From Zeus faber (taxonomy: Eukaryota; Chordata; Actinopteri; Zeiformes; Zeidae): a stretch of DNA of 64,000 nt. The position numbers were made by a program, and so were the translations under genes. The notes below the pieces were generated by a model, which was not told where the DNA came from, searched no databases, and saw only the letters and a list, made by a program, of their open reading frames with translations. Below are positions 1 to 11,568 of this stretch, piece by piece; within the stretch, counting starts at the first letter, position 1; every line of letters begins with the position of its first letter. The stretch covers positions 12,449,565 to 12,513,564 of the forward strand of contig OY482848.1 in the NCBI GenBank assembly GCA_960531495.1. Reading direction: 5' to 3'.

Positions 1-79
1 GGCTCCGAGACGTGATCTGCTCTGGTCGTCGCTCTCAAGTTGGTTCAAATGTTTTTTGTTTTTTCCTTTTGCGTTTCAG

Positions 80-888
80 ATTTTATTTCTGAACAAGATA
101 GACCTTTTTCAAGAAAAGATTCTGCACTCCGGGCGCCATCTCCGGTTCTACCTTCCTCAATTCATCGGTAAGATTTCAAAGAGAACAATTCAAGTTTAAC
201 ATACTGAACAGTTCTCGGAAAAATGTAAATAAAATAAGGGTCATTGAGGACCCAAAATATCGGCCTGATCATTAAACCCTGAATGGAGAAAACTAACGTC
301 TCAGTGCGTGAGTATATCGGCGTCAAACACGGACTGTCGCTTGGATAGGTAACCTGACCATTTCTAAAATGGTTTTCTGTGAATAGAAAGGAAATTTTTA
401 AATGGAAGGAAGAAATTGTGCAATTTGATCAAGCGACCCAATCAACTGCCCCTGTGTCCCACCTGTGGCTCCCGAGCCAGAGCTTGGAAAACCACGCGTG
501 CAAATGTTGGTGGAAATACTCAAACTCCGGAGGACTGGGGTCAGCCCCCGCGAGCAGGCGTCCATCCCTGCAACCCCCCACCCCGATATGATGATCTGCA
601 TCGTGCACATGTTGACGGTGATCAGGCAGAAGGGCCGATGTCTGAAAGAGGTCGATATGACATCATAAAAACACTGCATTTCCTCGCCCTCGCCAAGGTG
701 CCGACTGCGACGTCGACGCGGCGGCCCGCTTCATCGCCGCCACCTTCGTCTCGCTCAACGCCGCTCCCAGCAAGCTCATCTACCACCACTTCACCACGGC
801 GACGGACACCTCCAACGTCCAGGTGGTCTTCCAGGTGGTCATGGACACCATCATCAGGGAGAACCTGGAGGCCGTGTCCCTCCTGTGA
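80..888 (+). CDS. gnav1: G-protein alpha subunit, last two exons (probably Gv class), partial
   Basis: Two exons are visible, 80-167 and 698-888 (TGA), joined in frame by a GT-AG intron. The first encodes the guanine-specificity motif region ILFLNKIDLFQEKI. The second encodes the C-terminal third with FHH-like FTTATDTSN (the TCAT-type G5 loop) and the receptor-contacting tail ending ENLEAVSLL. Heterotrimeric G-alpha proteins act at the inner plasma membrane downstream of GPCRs. The tail lacks the Gi/Go cysteine at -4 and does not match the Gs (QYELL), Gq (EYNLV) or G12/13 (IMLQ) endings, so by elimination and remembered fish sequences it fits the fifth class, Gv, which tetrapods have lost. 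Upstream exons lie outside the window; bases 1-79 are intron. G-alpha identity is certain; the Gv assignment is less so. Confidence 0.78.
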
Positions 889-3199
889 CTCCCGCGCGGG
901 GATTTCTCTCTCTCTCTCTCTCTCTCTTTTTCTCTCTCTCAACGTCACTGGCTTTCGTTGGAATCTTGGATGAGAAAACGGAATCGCCGCGATCCCTGGA
1001 TCAGGGCGCCAAGACTTGAACGGGAGGACGGTGTCTTGGACGGTGTCTCGTCTCTTGTTCATCGGATTTGCACTTTTGATGAACCGGGCCAGGCTGATGA
1101 TGGAAGTTTACAGTACATAGCCGTTACATCCTTTATTTAAACATACATTTTGGATTGAAAACGTATAAAACATTTCGCCAGATTCGCCCCTAAAAACTGA
1201 TGTGATTCATTTATTTTTTTTCAAATCAGATAACAGTTCCTGTTTTTTTGGTTTTCTTTTTTCTTTTTTTTTTCCTTTTCTTCCTCATAACTCTTTCAAA
1301 TAACTGTTTCGTTAACAGTTGGTGCACAAAGAAACAGTCCTAATAGTTCACATAACAAATCGAGTACTCTAAAATTATTCATTATGTTCCTAGTTAATGC
1401 AATTTTACATTTAAAATTTGACAACTAATTGTAAAAAAAAAATAATAATAATTTAGCCAAACATTTGACATTACTGAGTATATTAGTGATAAAACCTGTA
1501 ATCGAAAATAATTGTGTATATGAATCATTTAGATTCCAATTCATGAACAGACCATTGGCTTAGAATTTGTTCATGAAGTATGAACTTTTAACATTTTCTT
1601 GCCACTGAGGTACAATGCAGCCAAACTCACAATATGAACACTGCTACGTCATTGTAGTGCAAATTTTTTTTTTTTTTTTTTTTTGTGTTTTTTTTTAAAT
1701 GTTTTCCTTGTTTGAGTCTTCACCTGAAATGTCTTCCTGCGAGCGTGTGCACGCACGGACGGACGGGCGGAGCCGTGGGAGGCGGCGTGGGCGCTTCAGC
1801 GTCTTGTTTGTCCCTCGCTTTGCAAAAGATGCACTCGCATGTGTCCGTCTCATCCATCACCGGCGTGTTCCCAACCCTCCCAATGGAAACGCACTGCAGC
1901 CTTTTTTTTTTTTTTTTTTTTTTTTAACTACCTGTTTACCATCCGGAGCCGGAACTGCGAACCCTCCCTGTCCGCTCCGACTTTGTGCCTCTCCTCCGTC
2001 TCCTCCCCGTCTTATCCCCGACCTTCACCCGGGGGAGTCGGACGCGTGGAAAGGCTAACAACCCGAAAAACAACCCACTGAGGATCAGGATGTGTGTCCA
2101 GAAAACATCAAATAGTCAATGTTACGGTTTCCCCAACCAAATACTCCTTTCATTGACTGCACCCCTGCTTTACTGTACGTTCTCTGTTGTGATCCTCAGG
2201 CCTGTGTCTCGCACACCGACCAACTGTTTTTACCTTTTTGTTTGTTTGTTATTGTTTTTGATACGCGAATATAAGGAAATCTCAGCCGAGGGCCGGGCTG
2301 TTTTGAAGGCTCCCCTGAGCCTGTCATCTGTCAAGCTTGTTACTACATTGGTTTTATTGAGTTATCATTTTGAGTAGATTCAATTCAAATTTGTGTAATT
2401 GTTGACTGGCAACATGAAGGGTAATAAGCAAAATGCGAAAGTGAATAATAAGACCTGTAATGATATTTAAAGATGCCAAAGTGCCTTGAAATGAACTTTT
2501 TCTGCTGTAGTATAATATATAGTTTTATACATTTAGTGTATGTTTTAACTTTTGTTCCTTAAATCAAAGTGTCAACATTTGAAATACTCCTTTTGACGTC
2601 ATAGTTTCAACTTCGCTGTTGTGTGGTGACTGACTGTTCCAAAATGACTATATGATCATTATTAAGTAAAATATAATAAAAGTAGTTTGTAACAAATTAA
2701 ACCTGTTATTTTAATTATTTCTTTTACATTTTTTTTTATCTCTTTAAATTGTTTTCTTTCCAAAAAACCTCCTAAAACTAAAAGCATCTCAAAGCATAAA
2801 CCATTTTCCAAAGACAAATATAGGGTACACATATTTAATAACATTTGTTCATTTTAATAGATAAAATAACTTAAAGTACTTTCTGAAATTCTGCTCTGCA
2901 GCCAATATTCTGCACATTTAATACAGTTGGCAATGTGGGTACAGAGGAGGCGGACACAGCAAAGATATACATTGAGGCAAATATGGAGAGGAGGTCAGAG
3001 ATGGAACGGTGAATAACTAACATCTCTCACACGGGACCCCTTCGGGTTTTTCGATTTTCAATAATAAAGCAAAAATGAACATTTGTTAAGCGGGACAGAA
3101 CATTCATAGTCTACAACGGTCGGTTATCAACCATCCTGTTTCCCCAGCATCGGCCCGCGTCCGTTCAGCCCCAGGTGGCTTGTTGTTTTTGGGGGAGCA
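889..3199. other. gnav1 3' region and intergenic sequence, no gene seen
   Basis: A (TC)n tract at about 903-940 follows the G-alpha stop codon. The rest is AT-rich with poly-T runs near 1665-1684 and 1903-1925. Open frames here are short and show no recognisable family. The last part, toward 3199, is presumably npb 3' UTR. Confidence 0.5.
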
Positions 3200-4226
3200 T
3201 CATGCGGACAAGCAGTCCAGAGAGTCCAGAGTGAGGAACACGTCCGCTTTGCACTGGAAGGTGCCGGTGCCGTCCCGGAGCAGCTCGCAGCTCTTCAGGT
3301 TTGGGGAGATGTCCTTCACGCATATGGCCTTTTGAGATAAACAACGACAAAACAGTCACAATGGGGTTAATACCGTGAGCAAGCTCATGGTTGGTGACAG
3401 ATAAAACATATGTGCATTAACACTAGCCTGGTGCCATTGCAAATCCAATCAGTTTCATTTGTTTATCGATGAAAAAGACAAGTTTGCCCCGAAGTGCGTT
3501 ACAGATGGCAGGGATATAAAGAAGCAGATTAAAAATAGAAAACACACAACACATGTAGCGCTCAAAGGTTAACACACACCTTTTGGAAACGTCATGATAG
3601 TAATGATATTTGTGGAAATGAATCATGTGTTTTAAGGCGACTTAAACGAAGCGTGCCCCTCCGTCGTGGTGCTGAATTGGACAGCGCCTTGACTTTTATT
3701 TTGAAAATCAAACAACCGCGATTTCGATATTTTATTGTAACTTTGTTTTGTTTTCGGTCACCGACCCTGATGAAATAGGACTGAACAACAATTCATGCTC
3801 TATTTAACGTGCGCAAAATTAAACAATTTGAATTGGCCCGAGGAATAGTTTTCCCTCGCAGTAAAGTCAAAAGTGAAGCAGGAAATAAATGTTAAAAAAA
3901 ATAAATTGAACGTATTACAAAACGGAGGAGCCCCGCGCCTCCACCCTCACACCCACCATGCTCTTCAGGATGGACACCTGCTTCCCGCCGTCCGGGGCCA
4001 CGCTGTTGCCGCCGGCCGCCGTCTCCCCGCCGTCCAGCGGGGCTTCCGCCGACTCGGACCTCCGGACGTACGGCGACCTCCTGATGCCGGACAACAGCCC
4101 GGAGGCTCGGCCCACCGAGTAGTAGCTGGGCCCGGTGGACTGCTTGTACCAGGCCTCGGCGGGAGGGCAGGGGAGCAGCACGGACATTCCGACGCACACC
4201 ACCACAAAGCTCAGGGACCTCTCCAT
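3200..4226 (-). CDS. npb: Neuropeptide B preproprotein
   Basis: Two exons on the minus strand: 4226-3957 (ATG start) and 3328-3200 (TGA), joined at phase 0, giving 132 residues. Residues 1-25 form a signal peptide ([13 protein letters not shown]... ending PPAEA). The mature peptide of 29 residues starts [20 protein letters not shown], ends RRSPYV, and is followed by the dibasic RR processing site. The second exon encodes the conserved C-terminal propeptide ([17 protein letters not shown]) with paired cysteines, as in mammalian NPB/NPW precursors. The peptide is secreted and activates NPBWR-type GPCRs in feeding and neuroendocrine control. NPB is preferred over NPW because the core matches WYK...YSVGRA.GLLSG.RRSPY. 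A TATA element lies about 150 bases upstream of the ATG. The human gene is also at 17q25, like SGSH and SLC26A11. Confidence 0.94.
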
Positions 4227-4371
4227 CGCTCCGCTCCGGTTCAGACGGTGCAGCTTCGCGCTCGGCTTTCCTTTGGCATAGAGTGTGTCCTTGCCCGCCT
4301 TGTTTCGTGTCTCTGCGGCCGCCCTCGGGTTTGTTTTTCGCTCGGTTGGATCTTTCTCAAACTTGCCGGAC

Positions 4372-4379
4372 TTTATATA
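4372..4379 (-). promoter_or_regulatory. TATA box of npb
   Basis: The minus strand reads CTATATAAAG here, a consensus TATA box about 146 bases upstream of the npb start codon. That spacing fits a 5' UTR of roughly 110-120 bases. It is the only strong TATA element seen at a gene start in this window. Confidence 0.65.
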
Positions 4380-4389
4380 GAGTCAGGCG

Positions 4390-6450
4390 CGGCGACGCGC
4401 CCGTCGGCTCGACGGGTAGTGTGAGGTCGCTCACGAACGATCCGGTTGTTTTGAACAACTCTTTGCGTTGATGAGCCGTTCTTTTCTTCTGCCAAGTTTT
4501 ACAGACGGGTGTGTCGTGCTATTTGTTTAAGTTGCCGTCTCCATTTAAGAGATCCATTTTATATGTTCTTTAACTATTATGTGTGGGGAAAATCACTGTT
4601 TTATACCTGTTCTGCACAACAAGGACTCGCTATAGCACTTGTTTTATTCCTTTTTTTTTTTTATTGTGAAACTTTTAAATATGATCTTAATAAATAAATA
4701 AATAAATATTAACGAAATTAAAAAAACAAAACATACTTGGGTAGAGTATGATTAATTTTCACGTGTTATTCTCACGCACGCACACACACACACGCACACA
4801 AAGAACGAAGAGCCTTTTCTTTTGAGCGGCTCTCTGAATCGAACGGAGCCATAAGATCCGGTTCCAATCAAGGAGCCGTAGTACCCATCGCTAATCGATG
4901 GGGATGGGCGGGACGGGGTTAGCTGATTCACTTTAACGCGAGGGGAGGGAGAAAGAGGAGAAAAAAAATAAAGATTTTCCCAAATTGATCCGTTCTTTTT
5001 TTGACGTGTTGACCACGTCACTCCCCCCCCCCCCCCCCCCCCCGACGAGTTGGAGAGGAAAGGTGGGATTTAGTCTTTATCAATAAACTGGGGTCTGCAC
5101 ACGACTTCAGACATGTTGCCTCTAAACCACAAACAAATAAACAGATGTGACAAGGAGATGGAAAATATTCAAATATCAATTATTCCAGTGAAGTCACAAG
5201 TGACGTTGAAGAAATCTTTGGATTCCATGACATTGGGGACATTGACAACGCTTGGTGATATATATGTTTATACATATAACATGAAGCTGTGTCCTTAAAG
5301 TGGTAATCCACAAGGATCATCTGTGTAAATTCTGATAGATTGATTTATTTCCATTTTTTCTCTGTCCCTGCAGGTGGTGGGGATATCTTTTCATCTGTGG
5401 GTGTTGTTCTTTCTGGTCAGCGTTCGTCCATCTCGACAGATCTCACACTTCTCGTGTGCGCGATTGGCGCATTCTTGCCGGGAAAGGCGGACCCCGCCAC
5501 CCGCAACGGAATAACACATAACGCAAATACATTGAATGGCTCGTTTCTTATGAAGTGCCAGCTAAAGAAAGTGTTTATTAAAAATGTGGATTCTTTTTGA
5601 CATAAAAAATGCTCTGGATTACCACATTAAGATTGTGTAAATCAACAGAGTTGTTTAATGGCTTTAAAATGGCAACGGTCTTTTCTGCGACCTGGACCAA
5701 TCATTCAGACACCAGAAGCCTCATTAGAATAATAGTCACACGATGTGCTGATCAAAGGGGATGGAAAGAATTTTTTTTTCTGTCTTCTCAAAATGTCCAC
5801 AGACCAAAGGAGCAGAGGACAGATCCAAATCATACCTGCTTCCCATCATCTTTAGTGTATTTCCTAAGAATGGAGCTGCTGTAGGGAAAACAGGACCTCA
5901 AATGATAGAAACACTCTGAGCAAATTGATTTACCGACCCGACTAGCCACCCGCAACGAGCCAAATTCCCTGGGTAGTTACTGATAGCTCCCTTACACAAA
6001 TGCAGACTTAAATACATCAAAGCAGGAGACAATAAGGCCGTCAAAGAAGTATAAGTCTATATCGTATTATAATGCCAGCAAAAGAACAGGGGTTGTATAT
6101 AATCACATTGTCTTCCGATAAAACAGTTATGCAGTGGTCTGGACTACAGACATATACCCCAAGAAGCCACAAATAATTAAATTATACAGCATAATATATT
6201 ATGGTTTGAGATACAAAATCGTTTGAAGTACAAAAGAAAATCTGGTTATTCATAAAACTCAACATTGTAAACAAAAAAACATTTTTGCAAAATATTCCAT
6301 GTGGTAAAATAATCCATGGAGCCCTGTGGAAAAGAGAGTCTATGACAGCCTGCCATGTTCAATGTTAATGCACAGAGAGAAAGAGGGAGCCGGCAGGTAG
6401 TGTTTCAGCAGCACTCAGCTAGACCTCGGTGGGAAACCAAAAGGTTCCGC
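4390..6450. other. Intergenic region with possible MITE and C-homopolymer
   Basis: About 4425-4900 contains pieces of the fish GAACGA..CCGG / GAGCCGTTCTTTT repeat in two orientations (GAACGATCCGG near 4435, GATCCGGTTCC near 4855), probably a hAT-type MITE; its exact ends were not resolved. A run of 21 C bases occupies about 5023-5043. The remainder to 6450 holds no gene that can be supported; it should include the sgsh 3' UTR. Confidence 0.4.
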
Positions 6451-8010
6451 TCACAGCTGGTTGTACAGGGGTCGGCAGTGCGGCTCCAGCTTGTCCTCAA
6501 ACACGTAGTCCGGTCCGCAGAACCAGGGGTCCCCCGTCTCCCACTGCCACTTCCGAAGCTCCATGCGGAGCACCTCCAGAACGGCGCCGTACGACGGGTC
6601 TGATGCCAGGTTCTGTGTTTCTTCTGGGTCGGCCCTGTTTTGCAGGTTTTTTTTGGGGAATGCTTAGGCGTTAAAATGAGTCACAAAATCACACCATAAG
6701 AAGAATTTGAAATTAATTAGAAATGTGGTTTTAATTTTCTTTTTATTAATTTGAATATTAAAGTTATTTCTTTTTTTTAAATGTAATCCTGCACGATGTA
6801 CCCTTGTCGAACAATGCCTTTGATGGTGAGTGTTAATTGCACAATGGTTTTTTCCCTTTTACGCTGTTCTGTAACAGAGAAATGGACTGAAGGGAAGTAA
6901 ACACAATACAGAACTAGTTTTAGGAGAAAAATGTAAAAATGAAATGCCTTCATAATAAAAATAAAACATTTTATTTATGATGCATCTGTCACAGTTTGTA
7001 GAGTTCAAGACAGGTTATGGAACTTATTTTTGTTGAAACTAACATTACTATTTGTATTGGAAAGGATGTGCTATTTCTCCATTCAAGAAAAGTTACATTG
7101 TGCAGGTTTAATGCTGCTCCATATACTGTATGTAAAAAAAAAAACACAAAAAAAAGGTTTTGAGAGCCTCAACAGACCTGGTGTCGTAGAGCTCCCAGCG
7201 CTCCCTGTAGTAATACTGCTGCAGGGTTTTGAACCAGTGGGTCTGCTGGCCCAGGCGGGTGCGGTTCAGCAAGTCCTGGAACGTGGGTGACACATAGAAG
7301 TCCTGGTCGATGGGGAAAGGCATGCGGTAGTGCATGTTGTGCAGCAGGTGGTACATGCCTTGGTGAACAGAACGCATTGGGTAGTACATGGTAACCTGAA
7401 AAAAATAACAGAAAACAATGTAAATATTTTCCTTTTGGCTTTAAACGTATCGTATCTTTGCATAATACAAAGAAAGACATATCAAACAGGGTCATACAAA
7501 AAAAAAAAATTACCCTCATATCTTAGTTATGAAAAGGTTTTGAAGTTTTGTCAAAACAACGTAAATGTGACTTTAGATTTAAAACATTCAATCGGTGGGT
7601 TGCAAAACGTGTGAATAATATTTCCAAGCTTGTATTGTATATTTTCAAATCGTTTCCATTTTTTTTTTTTTTTTTTCACAATTTTATTGTATTGCTTTAG
7701 TATTTTCTGCCCAGTTTTGATGTGAGCTGTTGAGACACTGCAATTTCCATCCCTTGATGAATAAAGTGTCCCTCTCTCTCTATCTCTCTAGCTATCTATC
7801 CATCTATCTGACCTCATGCAGAGACTGGCTGGCGTAGACTGTGTTCCAGCTGCCGGGCTCCGTCACCAGGGCAGGCAGCACGGAGCGACCAGTGAGGCGA
7901 ACCGGTGCTGATGTGACTGCAGGGATCTGATACGAAGGGTAGGGGATGGAGAACCAGTCCAGAATGGTGGGGGTGATGTCTGCAGAGAGCATGAATGACA
8001 CACGGAATGA

Positions 8011-8046
<36 letters not shown>

Positions 8047-9219
8047 CAAAATTAGAGGATGAGACAGAAGGAGAACTGCAGAGACAGGTCTACATTATCA
8101 CTTCCCAGCATGCCTTTCCTCACATGCCATTCCCTGAAATAATCCTGGCGACAGCAACACCCTCGTCATGCAGCGGCGTCACGTTGCCCCCTTGTGGCCT
8201 CTTTAGCAGCATCAACGATATCAAATCATTTCCTTTCCATCTGTCCACTTCTATTTATTTCACCCCGGTGTATCCCCTCACAGTTTGGTTTATTTGGGGA
8301 GGTAAACCCAGAAATACCTACTGAAACAGCTCCCTGAACTCCCTGAAAGTCTGGCGCTTCTTCCAAGGGAGCACCAAAGCGATTTGTCTCGAGTAAGAAT
8401 TAAATCAGACGCGAGACAGGAAAATCAAGGCATATTAATGGAGCTGCTGGACCATGACATTATAGATTACAATGCCGATTCTTTTCTTTTTAATCATAAA
8501 GTGACATTGAGCCTGCAGTTTGATGGAGATTTCAAAATATGAATACATTCGTTGCAATACATGATTGCACTGGACAGCGTAAACATTTCAAAGATTAGTG
8601 TAATCTTTTTGAAATAACATCATAAAAATAAGAGGGTTCTGCTTTCTCATGTATCCTCTTGCTCAAATTAAAAATTGCTTCCAGTAAATCAAAAAGAAAA
8701 AATAAATCTTTAAAGGCAAGTTCCACTGTTTATAAAAGCATAGGTAATTTGCCAATTATCCCAGTCTCAACGACAATCAAAAAATAACAAAGTCAAAGTC
8801 TTATTCAAATGAATCCAATAGGAGAAAATAAGTCAAGTGTAATGAAGAAACGAAAAAAAACAAAAACAAAAAGAAAACACCATTTTAACATCTTTAACAA
8901 CCTTGACCTTTCAGTCGCTTGGCTCACCCAGGAGGCTGACGTAGGCCTGGCTGGTGTCCCCCCAGCGCTGCCTGTGCTCGGGGGACGACACCAACATGGG
9001 TTCCGCCGTTCCGGAGCAGTAGAGGTTGGTCCTGCCGTTTGGGAACGGGACGCCGTTATCTGAGCTGTAGATGACCAGCGTGTCGTTTTCATAACCAGCC
9101 TCCCTCAGCTCACGGAGAACCAGGCCGATACCTGGAGGAAAAAGACAGAAGGATCGAAAATCGGTTAGACTTGGGATACTGTAGATAGATAGAATGAAAC
9201 CATACGATGAAGCTGTGTG

Positions 9220-9296
<77 letters not shown>

Positions 9297-9768
9297 GAAA
9301 GAAAGAAACAGAGGGTTGTTGATGTCAGATATTTACATTATTATTTGGAGTATGGTGATTTTTATTATTTTTTTCTGTATTTGGCATTCAGATTATTATT
9401 CTTTTTATCGTTTTTGTTTCTCTCGTTTTATTATTATTCCTTATGTGTTATCTTATCTTATCTTATCTTATCTTATCTTAACTTATCTTAACTTATCTTA
9501 TCTTATCTGCAGAACAGCAGTGAAGTCCCAAACAGGAGTGTGTACTCCAGCTGGAGGCATCGTCACCAGTAAGTCCCCACACCTAAAATAACCACTACTA
9601 CCAGTCGCTTTGCTCTGTGGGGATCCAATGACTTTGTAGTTGCCATAAAAACATCTTTGTGATACCGACTTGATTTGGAGAAGTTTCTCAGTACTTCCTC
9701 TCACCTGTTGGCAGCTGATATAGTATTGCTTTCTATTTCCAAAACCGTCCTAATGTGTGTGTGTGTGT

Positions 9769-9852
<84 letters not shown>

Positions 9853-10948
9853 GGTACCCTGGTCCAGCCGACTGACAGTGGTGTACTGGGCAGCGATGTC
9901 TGCCCTCGTAGCCGGGGTGTCTGGTACAAAAGCAGGGACCTGTTGGGACACGTGACACAAGATGGAGGTGGATCAGACCCGAGTGTTTCACGGAGAAGGG
10001 CGTTTGGACATATCAGAAAGGCACGGTGTGAATGTATTCTGAATATGGATTGGATATAATTGAGTTTATAAAAAATGTAATGCTCAAACAACACGGTAAG
10101 AGACATGTCATGGTTTAACCTCTAACCACCAAGTCTTGACAAAACCAGCCTCTAAACTTTGTGTTCATCACCTTCATACTTTTGGTCATTCTCTTATCAT
10201 AACTGACAGAAAATAATATAATTTGGATTTTGTTTTGCCCCCCCACCCACCAACCTTTACTTCTTCCGGTCTGTAGTACTCCGGTGTCCAGTCTGGAATT
10301 CTCCCCATTCCCATCTCCCCATTTCCAAATTTCTCACAAAAGGCTCCATACTGGGGCTGGGAGTGTCCACATCGATGGGTGTCATGGAAGGCAACATAGA
10401 GGAAAAAAGGCCTCTCTTCCTGCTCTCCGTTTTCTGCCACTCTTTCATTCCTATCTTTCCCTTTGTTCCCTTGCCTCGCTGCTTCCTCTTTATGGGTCTG
10501 GAAAAACTTCCGAACCAGGAGTTTGATCCTGGTTATATTTCGGCCCACCTGGAGGACAGAGTTGTTTTCTTCGGTGTATGCAAAATCGAAAGGATAGACA
10601 GATCCAGGGCCAACGTGCTTTTTACCGATTATACCTTAAACACAAGAGGGAAAGAGAGATTTAAAAAAAAACAAAAAAACATAACTATCAAAAAACATAA
10701 CTACTGTTAAAACTTGTCTGAAAGGTTGTCTTTTGAGATAGATTGCCTGGTGTGTTTACCAGTGTAGATGTTGACTTGGCTGAGGAGCATAGGAAGGCTC
10801 TGCACCGCATCAAACGAGTTAAAGTGGTGGACTCCCTGGTGGAGCCCATACATGCCGTTCTGGTGCTGTACGACCACAAAAAAAAAAATACAATAAAACG
10901 AAATAAATAGAAATTCAGTTCTTCCAAAAGACAATGGAAATAGCGTGC

Positions 10949-10989
<41 letters not shown>

Positions 10990-11317
10990 ACCTGCGGGAG
11001 CCCGGTGAGGATGGAGGCGCGGCTCGGGGAGCAGCTACTGACCGAGGTGAAGGCGTTCTGGAACAGCAGACTGCGTCGGGCGAGGGAGCGGAGGTGCGGC
11101 GTCCGCACCACAGAGTTGTTGTACACCTCCGTCTCAAAGCCCGCGTCGTCGGCTGGTGGTGAATAAGTCCAACAGTGAATGAGCAGCGACGCGACGGCTG
11201 AGCACACGGCGCTCCCGACAACCTACCGATGATCAGCAGGACGTTTCCTCCCTTCGCCTCCACCGCGCAGCGTGTTGTCAGAATAAAAGCGACGATAAAC
11301 CCTTTTAACTCAACCAT
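6451..11317 (-). CDS. sgsh: N-sulfoglucosamine sulfohydrolase (lysosomal heparan N-sulfatase)
   Basis: Nine exons on the minus strand: 11317-11227, 11152-10992, 10865-10760, 10634-10255, 9939-9858, 9131-8928, 7979-7813, 7395-7178 and 6634-6451. All phases agree and give 530 residues (human 502). Residues 1-21 look like a signal peptide. The metal-binding ADD follows, then the sulfatase signature CSPSR with the formylglycine cysteine at residue 71. Conserved blocks [24 protein letters not shown] and [19 protein letters not shown] run to the end QL. The enzyme removes N-sulfate from glucosamine during lysosomal heparan sulfate breakdown (Sanfilippo A gene in humans). The extra length is mainly a charged insertion of about 26 residues (168-193) in exon 4. 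Exon 7 has a poor donor (GTCAGA) beside a simple repeat. Intron 5 holds a copied slc26a11 exon. Confidence 0.96.
7747..7812 (+). repeat. LINE-type 3' tail with (CTAT)n/(CTCT)n repeat
   Basis: The sequence CCTTGATGAATAAAGTGTC followed by CTCT and CTAT repeats resembles the GAATAAAGTATCTATCTATC tail of fish non-LTR elements. It lies in sgsh intron 7 and its simple repeat reaches the exon 7 donor, which reads GTCAGATAGATGG on the minus strand. Similar tail fragments occur near 51230-51275. Confidence 0.45.
8009..8044 (+). repeat. (GAAA)n microsatellite
   Basis: About nine GAAA units in sgsh intron 6. Confidence 0.9.
9222..9752 (+). repeat. Duplicated slc26a11 exon 8 with flanking intron, inside sgsh intron 5
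   Basis: This block matches 15304-15773 in slc26a11, in the same orientation: (GT)n, then AACAGAGGGTT..., TTATTTGGAGT, a TTATC-rich stretch, the acceptor CTGCAG, the 56-base exon (copy 9513-9568; source 15533-15588), the donor AGTAAGTCC, and about 180 bases of downstream intron ending in CTTTCTATTTCCAAAAC. By eye the exon differs at two bases, one changing N to K in [12 protein letters not shown]. The copy has an expanded TTATC array and is bounded on both sides by (GT)n. It cannot be part of the slc26a11 transcript because it lies upstream of that gene's promoter; within sgsh it is antisense intronic sequence. Confidence 0.93.
9754..9850 (+). repeat. (GT)n microsatellite in sgsh intron 5
   Basis: About 48 GT units next to the sgsh exon 5 donor (minus strand GTACCTAACACAC). 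It marks the distal edge of the copied slc26a11 block. Confidence 0.95.
10943..10988 (+). repeat. (GT)n microsatellite at sgsh exon 2 donor
   Basis: On the minus strand exon 2 is followed by GTGACACACACAC..., so the microsatellite begins within four bases of the splice donor. Confidence 0.9.
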
Positions 11318-11568
11318 AATTAAACCTGCGCTTACGACTGAAAAAGACAAAACAAAAACAAACGTCGACTTGTCTACTTGGCGGTCCACTGCATCCGCAG
11401 TCGCCTCTAGGTTTCGTGCAGCCACGTTTGTTTTGTTTTCTAGCGACGGCACCAAACTACCGGTAAACACGTCCGGTCCTTTTCCGGCAACAAGGTAAGC
11501 CCCGCCCACCCCGGTCACATGACACGGGTCACATGAGCGCGTCGGTCGCGGGTCTTGCGGTTACGGCG
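11318..11568. promoter_or_regulatory. Bidirectional sgsh / slc26a11 promoter with two TCACATGA boxes
   Basis: The two genes start head-to-head (sgsh ATG at 11317 on minus; slc26a11 5' UTR exon near 11560 on plus). The gap contains a GC box (CCCGCCCACC, about 11501-11510) and two identical TCACATGA E-boxes at 11515-11522 and 11529-11536, spaced 14 bases apart. The first sits in GTCACATGAC, one base from the CLEAR consensus GTCACGTGAC bound by TFEB/TFE3/MITF. SGSH is a known lysosomal CLEAR-network gene, and the head-to-head arrangement with SLC26A11 also exists in humans. Binding here is inferred. Confidence 0.72.

Noticed and set aside
9757-10059. Long Cys-Val and Thr-His repeat frames here and at 15257-15543, 58254-58773 and 35038-35274
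   Set aside because: They are translations of (GT)n/(AC)n microsatellites, not proteins.
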